Assembly (NCBI GenBank): GCA_020848835.1
Contig: JADLHJ010000024.1
Span: forward strand, 1 to 64,000
Source of the DNA: Candidatus Hydrogenedentota bacterium
Lineage (GTDB): Bacteria > Hydrogenedentota > Hydrogenedentia > Hydrogenedentales > SLHB01
Direction of reading: 5' to 3'
Length of the DNA stretch: 64,000 nucleotides
Under the pieces are notes generated by a model that ran no database searches, had not been told where the DNA came from, and was given only the letters and a program-made list of their open reading frames with translations. The stretch's first letter is position 1. The number at the start of each line of letters is the position of its first letter. This document shows positions 35,897 to 44,776 of this stretch, in pieces. The position numbers and the translations under genes are program-made.

Positions 35897-37162
35897 ATGA
35901 AGTTTGAAGCCTTTGTCGCCATGCGGTATTTGCGCGGAAAGCGCAAGAACCGCTTTGTCGGGCTAATCACGATTATTTCCACTGCCGGTGTGAGCGTCGG
36001 CGTTATGGCGCTGATTGTCGTGCTCGGCGTGATGACAGGGTTCGATGAAGAATTTACCGCAGCAATAATGGGCAGTAATGCCCACCTGCAAGTTGCCGAT
36101 GCATTCGGAAATCCGATTGAGAATCCGGACACGGTCATCGAAGACCTGAGGCGACAAGTACCGGAAATCACCGCTGCGGGGCCGTATACCGTCGTGAAGG
36201 CCGTATTGCGCCGCGGCGGAACTACAGGTCAGGACTATGCTGCGGCATTTGTCGTTGGCGTGGATATTGAACGCGAAAGGCTTGTCACGGATATTGAAGA
36301 GAACCTTTCCGACAAGCGCGGGCGCACGCAGAGCGCGGGCGCGCTGCCGGGCAGAGGCGAGATTGTATTGGGCTACATTCTCGCGAACACGCTGGGCGTA
36401 TTCGTTGGCGATGAAGTCGCCGTCATCACTCCGCGCGATAGTCCGAGCCCGCTGTCGAGCAACCCCATTCAGCAAAAGTGGCTCACCGTGAGCGGTATCG
36501 CCGAGGCGCAGTTTCAGGAAGCGGACACCCTCTTTTCTTATGTAACGCTAGAAACGGCAGCGCAGATCAAAGGCCAGCACGGCGTGGACGGCATTCACTG
36601 CATGCTGCAAGACCCGATGAAGGCAGGCGAGATTGCGAAACGTATCAACGAAGAGATGGGGTATCACGCGACGACGTGGTACGAGAGCCAGCGTTTCTTC
36701 TTCGAGGCGTTGCAGCAGGAAAAAGTCGCGATGTTCATTATCCTCATGTTCATCGTGCTGGTCGCGGGCTTCAATATTACCAGCACCTTGATAATGGTGG
36801 TTATGGAAAAGAAGCGCGACATTGGGATCCTGCGCACGCTCGGCGTCAGCACGCAATCCATCATCATACTGTTCATGATCGAAGGCCTCTACATAGGCCT
36901 GAGCGGGACCCTTGCCGGCGTTGTCGGCGGAATAATTTTCGCCCAGTACATCAATGAAATTGCGGCCGCAATTGCATACATGCTCGGCATCGATCTGTTC
37001 AACAGCATTGTCTACCACTTCGACCACATCCCGATGTCGATTCACTATTCGGACGTGTTTGCGATAACGCTTTCCGCGGTTTTGTTGACGTTTGTTTCCA
37101 CGCTGTATCCGGCGTGGAGCGCGTCGCGGCTTGACCCTGTGGATGCACTGCGCTATGAGTGA
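35897..37162 (+). CDS. lolC: Lipoprotein-releasing ABC transporter permease (LolC/LolE-like)
   Basis: A 421-residue permease of the MacB/LolCE type: an N-terminal TM (about 22-44) with RYLRGKRKNRFVGLITIISTA, a large periplasmic domain (about 50-270), then three TM segments. The C-terminal cytosolic coupling region MEKKRDIGILRTLGVS and the final SRLDPVDALRYE are the family hallmarks. It probably extracts mature lipoproteins from the inner membrane with the ATPase encoded by the next gene, with which it overlaps by 8 bases. Only one permease gene is present, so a homodimer (LolF-like) or a distant partner is possible. Confidence 0.92.
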   Translation: MKFEAFVAMRYLRGKRKNRFVGLITIISTAGVSVGVMALIVVLGVMTGFDEEFTAAIMGSNAHLQVADAFGNPIENPDTVIEDLRRQVPEITAAGPYTVVKAVLRRGGTTGQDYAAAFVVGVDIERERLVTDIEENLSDKRGRTQSAGALPGRGEIVLGYILANTLGVFVGDEVAVITPRDSPSPLSSNPIQQKWLTVSGIAEAQFQEADTLFSYVTLETAAQIKGQHGVDGIHCMLQDPMKAGEIAKRINEEMGYHATTWYESQRFFFEALQQEKVAMFIILMFIVLVAGFNITSTLIMVVMEKKRDIGILRTLGVSTQSIIILFMIEGLYIGLSGTLAGVVGGIIFAQYINEIAAAIAYMLGIDLFNSIVYHFDHIPMSIHYSDVFAITLSAVLLTFVSTLYPAWSASRLDPVDALRYE

Positions 37163-37844
37163 CGCAAAAATCGTCATAGAATGCAAAGGCATCGAGAAGA
37201 TTTATCACGACGGCGCGCGGGAGTTGCGCATCCTGCGCGGGATTGACCTCGTGGTGCACGAGGGCCAGAGCCTGGCAATTAGCGGGCCCTCTGGCGTGGG
37301 CAAGAGCACGCTGCTGCACATCATGGGCACGTTGGACAAACCCACCGCGGGCGAAGTGCTGTTCCGTGGCACGGCCTATGCCAACACAAGCCGCGCGGTA
37401 GTAAATAAGATACGCAATGAGCACATTGGGTTCGTATTTCAGTTCTACCATCTGCTGCCGGAATTCAGCGCGCTCGAGAATGTGATGATGCCGGCGATTT
37501 GCATGGGGAAGACCCGCACGTCGTGCATTCCGCGCGCCGAGGAGTTGCTGGAGAAGGTCGGGTTGGCCGAACGCATGACGCACAAACCCGGCATGCTCAG
37601 CGGCGGCGAACAGCAGCGTGTGGCGATTGCGCGCGCACTTTTCAACAAACCGAGCGTCGTAATGGCGGACGAACCGACGGGCAACCTCGACGAACGCACC
37701 GGGTTGGGGATTACAGAATTGTTGTGGAAGCTGAATGACTCAGAGAAGATGACGCTGGTAATTGTTACCCACGATGAAGCGCTCGCGCGCCAGGCGGATC
37801 GGTGGGTTTATTTGCACGAGGGAAAGACGGTGGAGAAGAAATGA
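37155..37844 (+). CDS. lolD: Lipoprotein-releasing ABC transporter ATP-binding protein
   Basis: A 229-residue ABC ATPase of the LolD/MacB subfamily. Walker A GPSGVGKST, Q-loop FQFYHLLPEFSALENVMMP (typical LolD), signature LSGGEQQR and Walker B VVMADEPTGNLDE are all present, with the switch His in VTHDEALA. ATG 37155 overlaps the permease stop by 8 bases. A perfect terminator follows. Confidence 0.96.
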   Translation: MSDAKIVIECKGIEKIYHDGARELRILRGIDLVVHEGQSLAISGPSGVGKSTLLHIMGTLDKPTAGEVLFRGTAYANTSRAVVNKIRNEHIGFVFQFYHLLPEFSALENVMMPAICMGKTRTSCIPRAEELLEKVGLAERMTHKPGMLSGGEQQRVAIARALFNKPSVVMADEPTGNLDERTGLGITELLWKLNDSEKMTLVIVTHDEALARQADRWVYLHEGKTVEKK

Positions 37845-37876
37845 ACCATTTCTCATTCTACGGGGATGAAAGCAAA

Positions 37877-37913
37877 TAAAGCCGCACATCGTCTTGCACG
37901 ATGTGCGGCTTTA
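37877..37913. terminator. Bidirectional terminator between lolD and fdxA
   Basis: TAAAGCCGCACATCGT (37877-37892) pairs perfectly with ACGATGTGCGGCTTTA (37898-37913) around a 5-base loop. A/T bases at both ends let it serve the plus-strand lolD and the minus-strand ferredoxin. Confidence 0.92.
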
Positions 37914-37927
37914 CAGTCTGATAGTCG

Positions 37928-38266
37928 TTAGCGGCCGGCGGCGCTGCGGTCGAGTTCGCCGATTTTGCCTTCCTTTTCCTTGTATTCTTCGGCAGTGGGA
38001 AGGGCCTCGCCAGTTTCATTGATGACGGGCCAATCCGCGGCGAGTTCCTTGTTCAGGTCTACCCAGTTATGCCACTTCTCGGGCAGGTCTTCTTCGGGGT
38101 AGATCGCGTGGACCGGGCATTCGTCTACGCAGGCGCCGCAATCGATGCATTCATCCGGATCGATGACGAGCATATTTGCGCCTTCATGGAAGCAATCCAC
38201 AGGGCATACGGCCACACAGTCGGTATACTTACACTTGATGCACGGTTCAGCCACGATATGGGCCAT
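37928..38266 (-). CDS. fdxA: Seven-iron (3Fe-4S/4Fe-4S) ferredoxin FdxA
   Basis: A 112-residue ferredoxin. The first cluster motif is [18 protein letters not shown] and the second [15 protein letters not shown], an arrangement matching Azotobacter-type FdxA with one 3Fe-4S and one 4Fe-4S centre. The C-terminal 50 residues ([15 protein letters not shown]...) are the usual FdxA tail. ATG 38266 follows AGGAGA. It is monocistronic and faces away from the prepilin-type gene. Confidence 0.96.
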   Translation of the reverse strand: MAHIVAEPCIKCKYTDCVAVCPVDCFHEGANMLVIDPDECIDCGACVDECPVHAIYPEEDLPEKWHNWVDLNKELAADWPVINETGEALPTAEEYKEKEGKIGELDRSAAGR

Positions 38267-38511
38267 GGAAAACTCTCCTGTAAACGATAACTGGTTCTGA
38301 ATCGAGCGGTCGCAGCCGGAATATAGCGCCGGTATGGAAGACACCCGCCCCTGAAAGGAATAGGAATATCATGCCGGGGGGGCGCGAGTCAAAACCGTGA
38401 TCAGTTTGAGTTTGGCCAATATGTATTAAAGCGGTCATTCAGCCTGTTTGCACGAGGTCGCGCGAGCAGCGTACTATCCTCTGATCTTTGCTGTCCTTCT
38501 ACGGGTGCTTT

Positions 38512-39216
38512 ATGCGAATCGGAAACATGACACGCGAGAACTCTGGCTTCACGCTGGTCGAGCTGTTGGTGGTGATTGGCATCATCTCGACCCTTGCCGC
38601 GTTGCTTTTACCGGCGCTGGTGCGCGCGCGCGAGGCGGCCAAGCGGGCGAGCTGCACGAACAATCTACGGCAGATCGGGATAGCTTTCGAGCTCTACGTG
38701 CAGGAAAATCGGGAAACCTATCCCGCGGCGCAAGACCCGCTGAGCACCAGTCCGTTTTATTGGCTGTGGATGGGCCGTGGCTGGCGCACGAAACTTGCCG
38801 AATACATTCCCGGGGACAAAGACGATCCCGGTGTGTTCTGGTGTCCGAGCGATCCGCGATCGGAGAACAAATTCGAAAGCACTTCATACGCGTATTCGAT
38901 GGCGTTCTATCATTCACCGGATCAGATCAACTCACTGGACAGCCTCAACGACAACTATTCGAACCCATTGCCTACGAAACCGCAGAAGATCGCTGCGCTA
39001 CGCGAACCGTCAAAGAAAATTCTCGTGGGCGAGTGGTATGCGAACCACGCCGCATTCGGCGAAGACGAGGGCTGGTTTGTGCCCGGTGGAAAGCGGTTGT
39101 TTCTTTTCGCGGACGGTCATGTGGAGTATCTCGCGTCTGAGGACATCAACGTGTCGAACGACGGTCTACGCAATCCGAACCTGACTAAAGACGGAATCGC
39201 AGGCCGCGACCGGTAG
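38512..39216 (+). CDS. Prepilin-type N-methylation/H-x9-DG domain protein
   Basis: About 234 residues. A type-IV prepilin leader ending in [25 protein letters not shown] is followed by the [19 protein letters not shown] helix, as in DUF1559-type proteins that are highly expanded in Planctomycetota and relatives. Near the C terminus is [15 protein letters not shown], the FADGH motif. Start is ATG 38512 or ATG 38527; the latter gives the shorter leader MTRENSG. Probable pseudopilin-like envelope protein; no pilus assembly genes are adjacent. Confidence 0.85.
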   Translation: MRIGNMTRENSGFTLVELLVVIGIISTLAALLLPALVRAREAAKRASCTNNLRQIGIAFELYVQENRETYPAAQDPLSTSPFYWLWMGRGWRTKLAEYIPGDKDDPGVFWCPSDPRSENKFESTSYAYSMAFYHSPDQINSLDSLNDNYSNPLPTKPQKIAALREPSKKILVGEWYANHAAFGEDEGWFVPGGKRLFLFADGHVEYLASEDINVSNDGLRNPNLTKDGIAGRDR

Positions 39217-39219
39217 CGG

Positions 39220-39615
39220 TCAGCCCGCAAAGCGTTTACGAAGTTCTTTATAGGCTTTTCGCAAAATTGGCGCGTGTTTGAGGATTCGCTCGTAAATATG
39301 CAGTGCTTGCGCCTGGTTGTACACATGCGATGTTGCGTTACGATCGGTAATCATGTCCAACCATTTTTTCTCGTCTTCGATCCACCCCGCACGAAATGCC
39401 CCATTGATCGCCTCGCGCGGAGTCGCGCATTGAATCCCTTCGTTGGCCAATAGCCGCATCAACGTTTTCCAAAACAATTCAATCACAAACTCAAAGCGCT
39501 GAATCGTTCCATCAAGCACGAGAGGCGCATCTTTGGGCTCGCGCAAGGCTTCGTCGAGCCGCTTGAGCGCGTTGCCTAGGTTTTCCAATCCGTCGTTATT
39601 CTTTTTCGCGCTCAT
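39220..39615 (-). CDS. HEPN-domain protein (HepT-like toxin / nucleotidyltransferase substrate-binding protein)
   Basis: A 131-residue all-helical protein of the HI0074/HepT family. The RNase signature R-x4-H-x-Y is intact: RNATSHVY. It follows and overlaps by 20 bases the MNT nucleotidyltransferase gene. In characterised pairs HepT is an RNA-cleaving toxin silenced when MntA adds AMP residues to the tyrosine of the R-x4-H-x-Y motif. That it is a working toxin here is inference. ATG 39615 is preferred over the upstream in-frame ATG at 39624. Confidence 0.88.
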   Translation of the reverse strand: MSAKKNNDGLENLGNALKRLDEALREPKDAPLVLDGTIQRFEFVIELFWKTLMRLLANEGIQCATPREAINGAFRAGWIEDEKKWLDMITDRNATSHVYNQAQALHIYERILKHAPILRKAYKELRKRFAG

Positions 39616-39922
39616 ACAACACAATGCCTTCGCTTTCTACGCGCGCGCGAAACTTGTCGTCGGCCTCGCGCAGATCGACGAGCTGAATTTGCAGCAGCGT
39701 TTCGGCGTCTTCCGCGGCGTGAAGAATATCGACCCATTCGCCGCGCGACAGGTGCGGCGCATCGATTGCGATGTCAAAATCGGACCGCTCATCCGCATCG
39801 CCGCGGGCGCGAGAACCAAATAACAGCACCCGATCCACTGCGGGAAGGGCCGCGATAGTATCGACAAGCGCGGCGATGACAGCGCGATGCCGTTTGGTTG
39901 CTTGAAAGGACACCGAGTTCAT
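39596..39922 (-). CDS. Minimal nucleotidyltransferase (MntA-like antitoxin)
   Basis: A 108-residue minimal nucleotidyltransferase. The catalytic motif G-S-x-A-R-G-D-x-D-x-x-S-D-F-D reads GSRARGDADERSDFDIAI, with all three Asp/Glu metal positions kept. It is the first gene of the pair and overlaps the HEPN gene, the standard gene order for MNT-HEPN modules. ATG 39922 chosen; an upstream in-frame ATG at 39946 has no better signal. Confidence 0.88.
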   Translation of the reverse strand: MNSVSFQATKRHRAVIAALVDTIAALPAVDRVLLFGSRARGDADERSDFDIAIDAPHLSRGEWVDILHAAEDAETLLQIQLVDLREADDKFRARVESEGIVLYEREKE

Positions 39923-39958
39923 GACGCTATTGTATCGCAACTCCATTCGGGTCGCAGA

Positions 39959-41857
39959 TCAATCCCAAAAGTACGATTCAAACAAGTCCTTAGCAGGACC
40001 GTTGTATACCGCGCGTTTTACTTTACCCCAGGTCATCTGATCGCCCACGTTGTAGTAAAGATACGTCTTGCCGTCCCATTCCAGGATATCCACGTCGGAC
40101 GCATTGATGCCTTCGTCGTCCAAGTTTGCAGTGAGGACTGGATTGGTTTTAGCGAGCTCCCATGTAAGGAGATCCTTCGAGCGCGCAATGAAGGAATCGA
40201 AGGTCCAGCGCGGCGTGCGGTGCTCCAGGTAGATCATGTAGTAATAGCCGTCTGCGTAGCGGATGCAGGGACAAGCCGTGTAGCGGTCCTTGCCGAATAC
40301 TGAATCGGGAACTTTCGTCCAAGTCATCAGATCCTTGGAGGTCGCGAACTTCACCGAGAACGGCGTGTATTGGGAGTCATTCGTTTCGTAGGCCATTACA
40401 AAACCGTCCGCGCCCGCGCACACGCTCGAATTAAACAGGTGCTCGTTTTCCTGTTGGACCACAACTTTTTGCTGCCACTCCTTCAAGTCTTTCGACCAGA
40501 ACATCGTGACATCGTTCCAATCGTTGTTTTCGTTACGCGCCGCGAATGCGTAGAAGGTGTCGTCATGTACGAACGCGCAGGGCAGGCCGTAACCTTCGCC
40601 AAATTTCGCGAGTACTTCCCGCGTTTCGGGATCGCGCAGTTCTAGATAGTGGTCAGTTGATTTGCCGCCGCTCGCGGGCCGCACGCCTTCGAGCAGCGCA
40701 GGCCGGCCTTTCCAGATCACCGGCGAGACTTCCACCATGTTCGGAATTTCAATTTTTTCCTTGCTCAAATTCGGAGGAGCATCAGATGCCAGTTCTTTCA
40801 TACGAAAAATCTTCGGCGCTTCGGGCGGAACGATGGATTGAAACGCATCCACCGGCCAAGCACCGAGCGCGGTGATTCCCTTCGGCATTGCTTGTTCGTA
40901 CTGCACGTAGGCGCGCACTGAACCGGCGGTGGAATAGGTCAACTCGCCTTCCTTCGCGCCGAAGACTTTATAGCCCATAAGCGTGCAGTCTTCGAGATCG
41001 ACGTGCATGAGCTTGCCGTCGATCGAGGCATAGATGATACCCGTGCCAGGCGTGCCGCGCGGTTGCGAGAAGTTGAGCGATATGAGGCGTGAGCCTTTTA
41101 GCTTGATACGTGAGTAGGTTGTGAAGCCAGGGTTGCCGGATTGCAGGGCATTGTCCGGGCCGACGAGCGTGCAATCTTCAAAGAAGATGTCCGGGCGTTC
41201 AGGCATGGCTTCGTTTTCCGCGCGGACGTATGCGCCTGCGGCGTCGCCCCACCAATCGAGGCACCAGAGTTGGCATCGGCGAAATACGATCGGCTCGTCC
41301 GCACGCGCGAGGAAATGCGCAGCGCCCCCGCCGAATGCGCGGCCGATGCCTACGCTGTCTTCCACCACGACGGTAAACGGCTCAACCTTCGGAGGAAGAT
41401 CCCAGAACAGGCCCGCATCGCCGCCGGTGGTATACAAATGTTTCACGACCCAACGGTCCCAAACAATGCCAGAGTAGTCCGGGTTCGCCTTGAAGGGGCT
41501 CCACCAATCCACGGCCTGTAATCCCTTCTTCGGATCGCTCGAATCGATCACGGCATAGCCGGAAACTTGCGAACCTTCCGCACCGAGAAAGTCCGCCTCG
41601 ATGGTGTTGTAATGGCCCTGCGCGCCCTTGTGCGCCGGGTACAGGTTTGCCTCCATGTAGGTGTCGGGCCGTACCAGAATACGGTGCCCGCCCTTGTCGT
41701 CCGGCACGGCGTCGAGCGCGCGCTGGATTGTTGTGAATGCTTTCTGCCAGGACGAACCGTCGGAGTTGTCGCCGAGCTTTGAGACATAAATTGTCGCGGC
41801 CTCGGATATTGAGCAATGAAGCAGCATTCCAACGGCGATACAGACACGTGAGACCAT
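39959..41857 (-). CDS. Secreted two-domain protein: parallel beta-helix plus GH43-like propeller
   Basis: A 632-residue exported protein (signal 1-20, ...CSISEA). Residues about 20-330 look like a parallel beta-helix of the pectate-lyase/DUF1565 type: TIYVSKLGDNSDGSSWQKAF, RILVRPDTYMEAN, then short repeating strands. Residues about 350-632 look like a five-bladed propeller of the GH43/GH32/levanase superfamily (YTACPCIRYADGYYYMIYLE and FIARSKDLLTWELA). The general base and acid of GH43 cannot be assigned with certainty. Probably a glycan-binding or glycan-cleaving surface enzyme. The MNT/HEPN pair lies just downstream on the same strand. Confidence 0.8.
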   Translation of the reverse strand: MVSRVCIAVGMLLHCSISEAATIYVSKLGDNSDGSSWQKAFTTIQRALDAVPDDKGGHRILVRPDTYMEANLYPAHKGAQGHYNTIEADFLGAEGSQVSGYAVIDSSDPKKGLQAVDWWSPFKANPDYSGIVWDRWVVKHLYTTGGDAGLFWDLPPKVEPFTVVVEDSVGIGRAFGGGAAHFLARADEPIVFRRCQLWCLDWWGDAAGAYVRAENEAMPERPDIFFEDCTLVGPDNALQSGNPGFTTYSRIKLKGSRLISLNFSQPRGTPGTGIIYASIDGKLMHVDLEDCTLMGYKVFGAKEGELTYSTAGSVRAYVQYEQAMPKGITALGAWPVDAFQSIVPPEAPKIFRMKELASDAPPNLSKEKIEIPNMVEVSPVIWKGRPALLEGVRPASGGKSTDHYLELRDPETREVLAKFGEGYGLPCAFVHDDTFYAFAARNENNDWNDVTMFWSKDLKEWQQKVVVQQENEHLFNSSVCAGADGFVMAYETNDSQYTPFSVKFATSKDLMTWTKVPDSVFGKDRYTACPCIRYADGYYYMIYLEHRTPRWTFDSFIARSKDLLTWELAKTNPVLTANLDDEGINASDVDILEWDGKTYLYYNVGDQMTWGKVKRAVYNGPAKDLFESYFWD

Positions 41858-41984
41858 ATTTAATTCCCCCCTTGCGCGATATACGGATGCATTCTACACT
41901 GACGCGGGGAACACATGCGCGGGGGCGCTTCAGGGGCTGCTCCTGCGCAAACCGAAATGCACACATCAACAGAGGGAGCGAACC

Positions 41985-42455
41985 ATGTCAATTAGGGTTT
42001 GGAGTTTGATTTCAGTACTCGGAATCGCAATCGCAGTTTGCGGATGTGGCGGGCAAGCGCCGGAAGATACCTCCGACAAACCGGCCGGCGAGGCGGCTGG
42101 CGCCGGCCAGAAGCAGGCCGATAATCCGATTGCTGTTCCGGCGCCTACCGCGACACCACCGGCGGAGCCTGCCGCGACGAGTCTAGGGGCACGCATGGAA
42201 CAACGCGAACGCCGCGAGGCCGCAGAACAGGCAGCCCCCGCGCCAACCGAGCCTGCCAGCACTGCGCCCGTGTCCGCACCGGCCGAGCAAGCTACTGCGA
42301 CAGAGGCGGCGGCGCCAGCGGCTGATCCGCCTTCCGTTACAGAACCGCCAGCGGCGACGTCTGCGCCAAGTGAACCTGCTCCTGCGACAAGCACGCCGCC
42401 AGCAGGCGATGCCGCAGCCGCGCCCGAGGAAACGACGCGTTACGACAAGAAGTAA
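41985..42455 (+). CDS. Pro/Ala/Thr-rich lipoprotein
   Basis: A 156-residue protein with a lipoprotein signal ending in the lipobox AVCGC (lipid-modified Cys about residue 19 or 21). The mature part is disordered, rich in Ala, Pro, Thr and Glu (for example APAPTEPASTAPVSAPAEQA), with one charged patch (MEQRERREAAEQ). GAGGGAG precedes the ATG. Such proteins are often spacers spanning the periplasm, or low-complexity envelope proteins. No homologue recognised. Confidence 0.8.
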   Translation: MSIRVWSLISVLGIAIAVCGCGGQAPEDTSDKPAGEAAGAGQKQADNPIAVPAPTATPPAEPAATSLGARMEQRERREAAEQAAPAPTEPASTAPVSAPAEQATATEAAAPAADPPSVTEPPAATSAPSEPAPATSTPPAGDAAAAPEETTRYDKK

Positions 42456-42477
42456 GAAGGATCAGATTATCGTGGAT

Positions 42478-42512
42478 GCGAGCGGAGCGCTTTCCGTAAG
42501 CGCTCCGCTCGC
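42478..42512 (+). other. Perfect 15-bp hairpin after the lipoprotein gene
   Basis: GCGAGCGGAGCGCTT (42478-42492) pairs with AAGCGCTCCGCTCGC (42498-42512) around TCCGT. There is no T-run, so it may be a factor-dependent terminator, an mRNA-stabilising hairpin, or a short dispersed palindrome. Confidence 0.75.
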
Positions 42513-42587
42513 GTGTCATAGGCGTAAGGAAATCGTGCGCGCGGGGGTGTTAATATTGCGTGTTTAAGGCAACCGTGAAATCTTCGC

Positions 42588-43289
42588 ATGACCACCCAAA
42601 CAGACCATAATCCTAGTCCACTGCTGACAGGGAAAATTACGGACGCGTCGCTCACCATTACGGAAATCTACAAGTCCGTGCAGGGAGAATCCACGTGGGT
42701 GGGGCTGCCCTGCATCTTTGTGCGGCTCACGGGGTGTAACCTGCGCTGCGTGTGGTGCGATACGGAATATGCATTCTACGGCGGCAAAAAGATGAGCGTC
42801 GAAGCCGTTGTCACGGAATGCGAAGCGCTGGATTGTAAGTTGGTGGAGATAACGGGCGGGGAACCCTTGCTGCAGAAACACTGCGGCACGCTTGCGCAGG
42901 CGCTGTTGGATCGCGGCTTTACGGTGTTGTGCGAGACGAGCGGGGCGCTGCCCATTGATCGACTGCCGGCCGAGGTCATCAAGATTATGGACCTGAAATG
43001 TCCTGGCAGCGGCGAGGAAGAGAAGAACGATTGGTCAAACATCGAACGGCTATCACCGCGCGACGAAGTAAAATTTGTGATCGCTGACCGCGCGGACTAC
43101 GAATGGAGCCGCGACGTAGTGCGGAAATACGACCTTACGGCACGCTGCAATGAGGTATTGTTTTCGCCGGTATTTGGGCCGATTGAACCAAAGGCGATGG
43201 TGGAGTGGATTCTTGAGGACAAATTGCCGGTGCGGTTTCAGTTGCAGTTGCACAAGTTTGTATGGCCGCCCGATCAGAAAGGCGTGTAG
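42588..43289 (+). CDS. queE: 7-carboxy-7-deazaguanine synthase
   Basis: A 233-residue radical-SAM enzyme that contracts 6-carboxytetrahydropterin to 7-carboxy-7-deazaguanine in queuosine/preQ0 synthesis. The cluster motif C-x3-C-x2-C is in TGCNLRCVWCDTEY, followed by ITGGEPLLQ and CETSGALP. IYKSVQGESTWVG at the N terminus is the QueE substrate-binding segment. It abuts queD with no gap (TAGATG), and the two enzymes act in consecutive steps. Confidence 0.96.
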   Translation: MTTQTDHNPSPLLTGKITDASLTITEIYKSVQGESTWVGLPCIFVRLTGCNLRCVWCDTEYAFYGGKKMSVEAVVTECEALDCKLVEITGGEPLLQKHCGTLAQALLDRGFTVLCETSGALPIDRLPAEVIKIMDLKCPGSGEEEKNDWSNIERLSPRDEVKFVIADRADYEWSRDVVRKYDLTARCNEVLFSPVFGPIEPKAMVEWILEDKLPVRFQLQLHKFVWPPDQKGV

Positions 43290-43970
43290 ATGCACGTCGA
43301 ATTGATCAAAACCTTTCAATTCGAGGCGGCGCATTCGCGCGGTGGAGTGCTGCACGGACACAGCTACGTCGTCGAAATTAAATGCGCGGGCACCTGTGAC
43401 GCGCGCTTCGGCTGGCTCGTCGATTACGGCGACATTACAGAGGCCTTCGATCCGATTTATCGAAAGCTTGATCACTGGCGTCTGGAAGAAGTCGAGGGGC
43501 TTGCGGATACTTCTATTGCGGGTGTGGAAGCATGGCTACATGCGCGGCTCACGGAAGTGCTGCCGAAATACCATTCCGTGCGCGTGCACATTGGCGGCGA
43601 TTGCGCGTTTACCGCGCGACACATTGTCGAGCGCGATGTGTTCGGCGAGCCAGCGCGCGTGCGTTTCGGATTCGAGTCGGCGCACTTCCTGCCCAACGTC
43701 CCCGCAGAACATAAGTGCCGGCGCATGCACGGGCACAGTTTTCAGGTGGAAGTTGCCGCGGGTGATTTACCCGCATTGGAGCCATCACTGCGCAGCGTAT
43801 ATGATGCGCTGGATCGGAAGTGCTTGAACGAAATTGCAGGGCTGGAGAATGCGACATCGGAGCAGGTCGCGCGGTGGATTTGGGACCGTCTGCGTCTCGA
43901 TGTGCATGATCTCCATTCGGTGACGGTGGCGGAGACCTGTACCGCCAGGTGCGTCTATCGGGGCGCGTAA
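43290..43970 (+). CDS. queD: Tandem-domain 6-carboxytetrahydropterin synthase (QueD fusion)
   Basis: A 226-residue protein made of two PTPS/QueD domains (about 1-115 and 123-226); usual QueD has one domain of 120-140 residues. N-domain: zinc ligands H15, H22, H24 and the Asp-His pair D61-H62 are present, but the loop carrying the catalytic Cys is deleted and the pterin-anchoring Glu is missing (IGGD at 101-104). C-domain: zinc ligands H132, H147, H149, catalytic C143 and Glu E215 are present, but the Asp-His pair reads D175-R176. Since PTPS active sites lie between subunits, the two halves may complement each other. It follows queE directly and probably makes its substrate from dihydroneopterin triphosphate. 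Confidence 0.9.
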   Translation: MHVELIKTFQFEAAHSRGGVLHGHSYVVEIKCAGTCDARFGWLVDYGDITEAFDPIYRKLDHWRLEEVEGLADTSIAGVEAWLHARLTEVLPKYHSVRVHIGGDCAFTARHIVERDVFGEPARVRFGFESAHFLPNVPAEHKCRRMHGHSFQVEVAAGDLPALEPSLRSVYDALDRKCLNEIAGLENATSEQVARWIWDRLRLDVHDLHSVTVAETCTARCVYRGA

Positions 43971-44004
43971 CATCTGGTTCCTGATCGCGGAGGGAATTTC
44001 CTAA

Positions 44005-44607
44005 ATGAACAAGTTGATGCGGAAGTACTACACCTTCATTAACAAGCGGAAGTTTACGAAGGTTGGCAAGAAAGTACGCTTATACGGTAGCGACATGGAG
44101 GTGGACGGCGACGTTCAACTCGGCGATTTTGTACACATCCGCGACCACTGCGTGTTTCGCACGCGCGGGCAGGGTAAGATCGTGTTCAAAGACCGCGCGA
44201 TGGTGAGCTGGAACGTGATCATCGAGAGCGGACAATACGTCGAGATCGGCGAGAACACGGGGCTGGCCGAGGGCGTGATTATTCGCGACGGCACGCACCT
44301 AATTTATGGCACAAAAGAACACTGGCGCTTCACACCTTTCATCATCAAGCCGACGATTATCGGGCCGAACTGCTGGATCGGCAGCCGTGCGTACATCAAC
44401 TATGGCGTGACCATCGGTGAAGGTGCGGTAATCGGCGTGGGCAGCATCGTGACCAAAGATGTCGGGCCGTACGAAGTCTGGGCGGGGACGCCTGCGAAAT
44501 ATGTCGCGCACCGCACGGACGATGTGCCGCCGTCGAAACTTGCAGAAGCGCAGGAAATCCTTGCCCGCGAAGGAATTCGCAAAGACCGGCGCATGGACGA
44601 GGAATAG
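44005..44607 (+). CDS. Hexapeptide-repeat (left-handed beta-helix) acyltransferase
   Basis: A 200-residue protein of the WbbJ/maltose O-acetyltransferase-like superfamily. Repeats include GKKVRLYGSDMEVDGDVQLG, YVEIGENTGLAEGVIIRDGT, and GPNCWIGSRAYINYGVTIGE, then GSIVTKDVGPYEVWAGTPAKYV, the typical end of the LbH coil. The acceptor is unknown; a role in surface polysaccharide acetylation is usual for the family. It lies 34 bases after queD and may be read from the same promoter. Confidence 0.87.
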   Translation: MNKLMRKYYTFINKRKFTKVGKKVRLYGSDMEVDGDVQLGDFVHIRDHCVFRTRGQGKIVFKDRAMVSWNVIIESGQYVEIGENTGLAEGVIIRDGTHLIYGTKEHWRFTPFIIKPTIIGPNCWIGSRAYINYGVTIGEGAVIGVGSIVTKDVGPYEVWAGTPAKYVAHRTDDVPPSKLAEAQEILAREGIRKDRRMDEE

Positions 44608-44678
44608 CACTTTTCGCACCGCTTTCTCCGAATACAGCACTTCCAATCCGGAAGAATCCGCCTATCTTTTTTGTTGAC

Positions 44679-44706
44679 TTGAGTGCGCATGATTCTGTGT
44701 TAGAAT
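44679..44706 (+). promoter_or_regulatory. Promoter of the 33-codon mini-gene
   Basis: TTGAGT (44679-44684) and TAGAAT (44701-44706) with a 16-base spacer; an overlapping TTGACT at 44674-44679 would give a 21-base spacer. The start point would be near 44713, leaving a leader of about 80 bases that contains GGCC...GGCC and CCGG-rich hairpins. Confidence 0.6.
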
Positions 44707-44776
44707 CGATGCGAGTTAGGCTCGTGGCGACGAAGGCCCTCGGTAGGGAGTGGCCGGGATGCGCGGCGGCGCCGGG

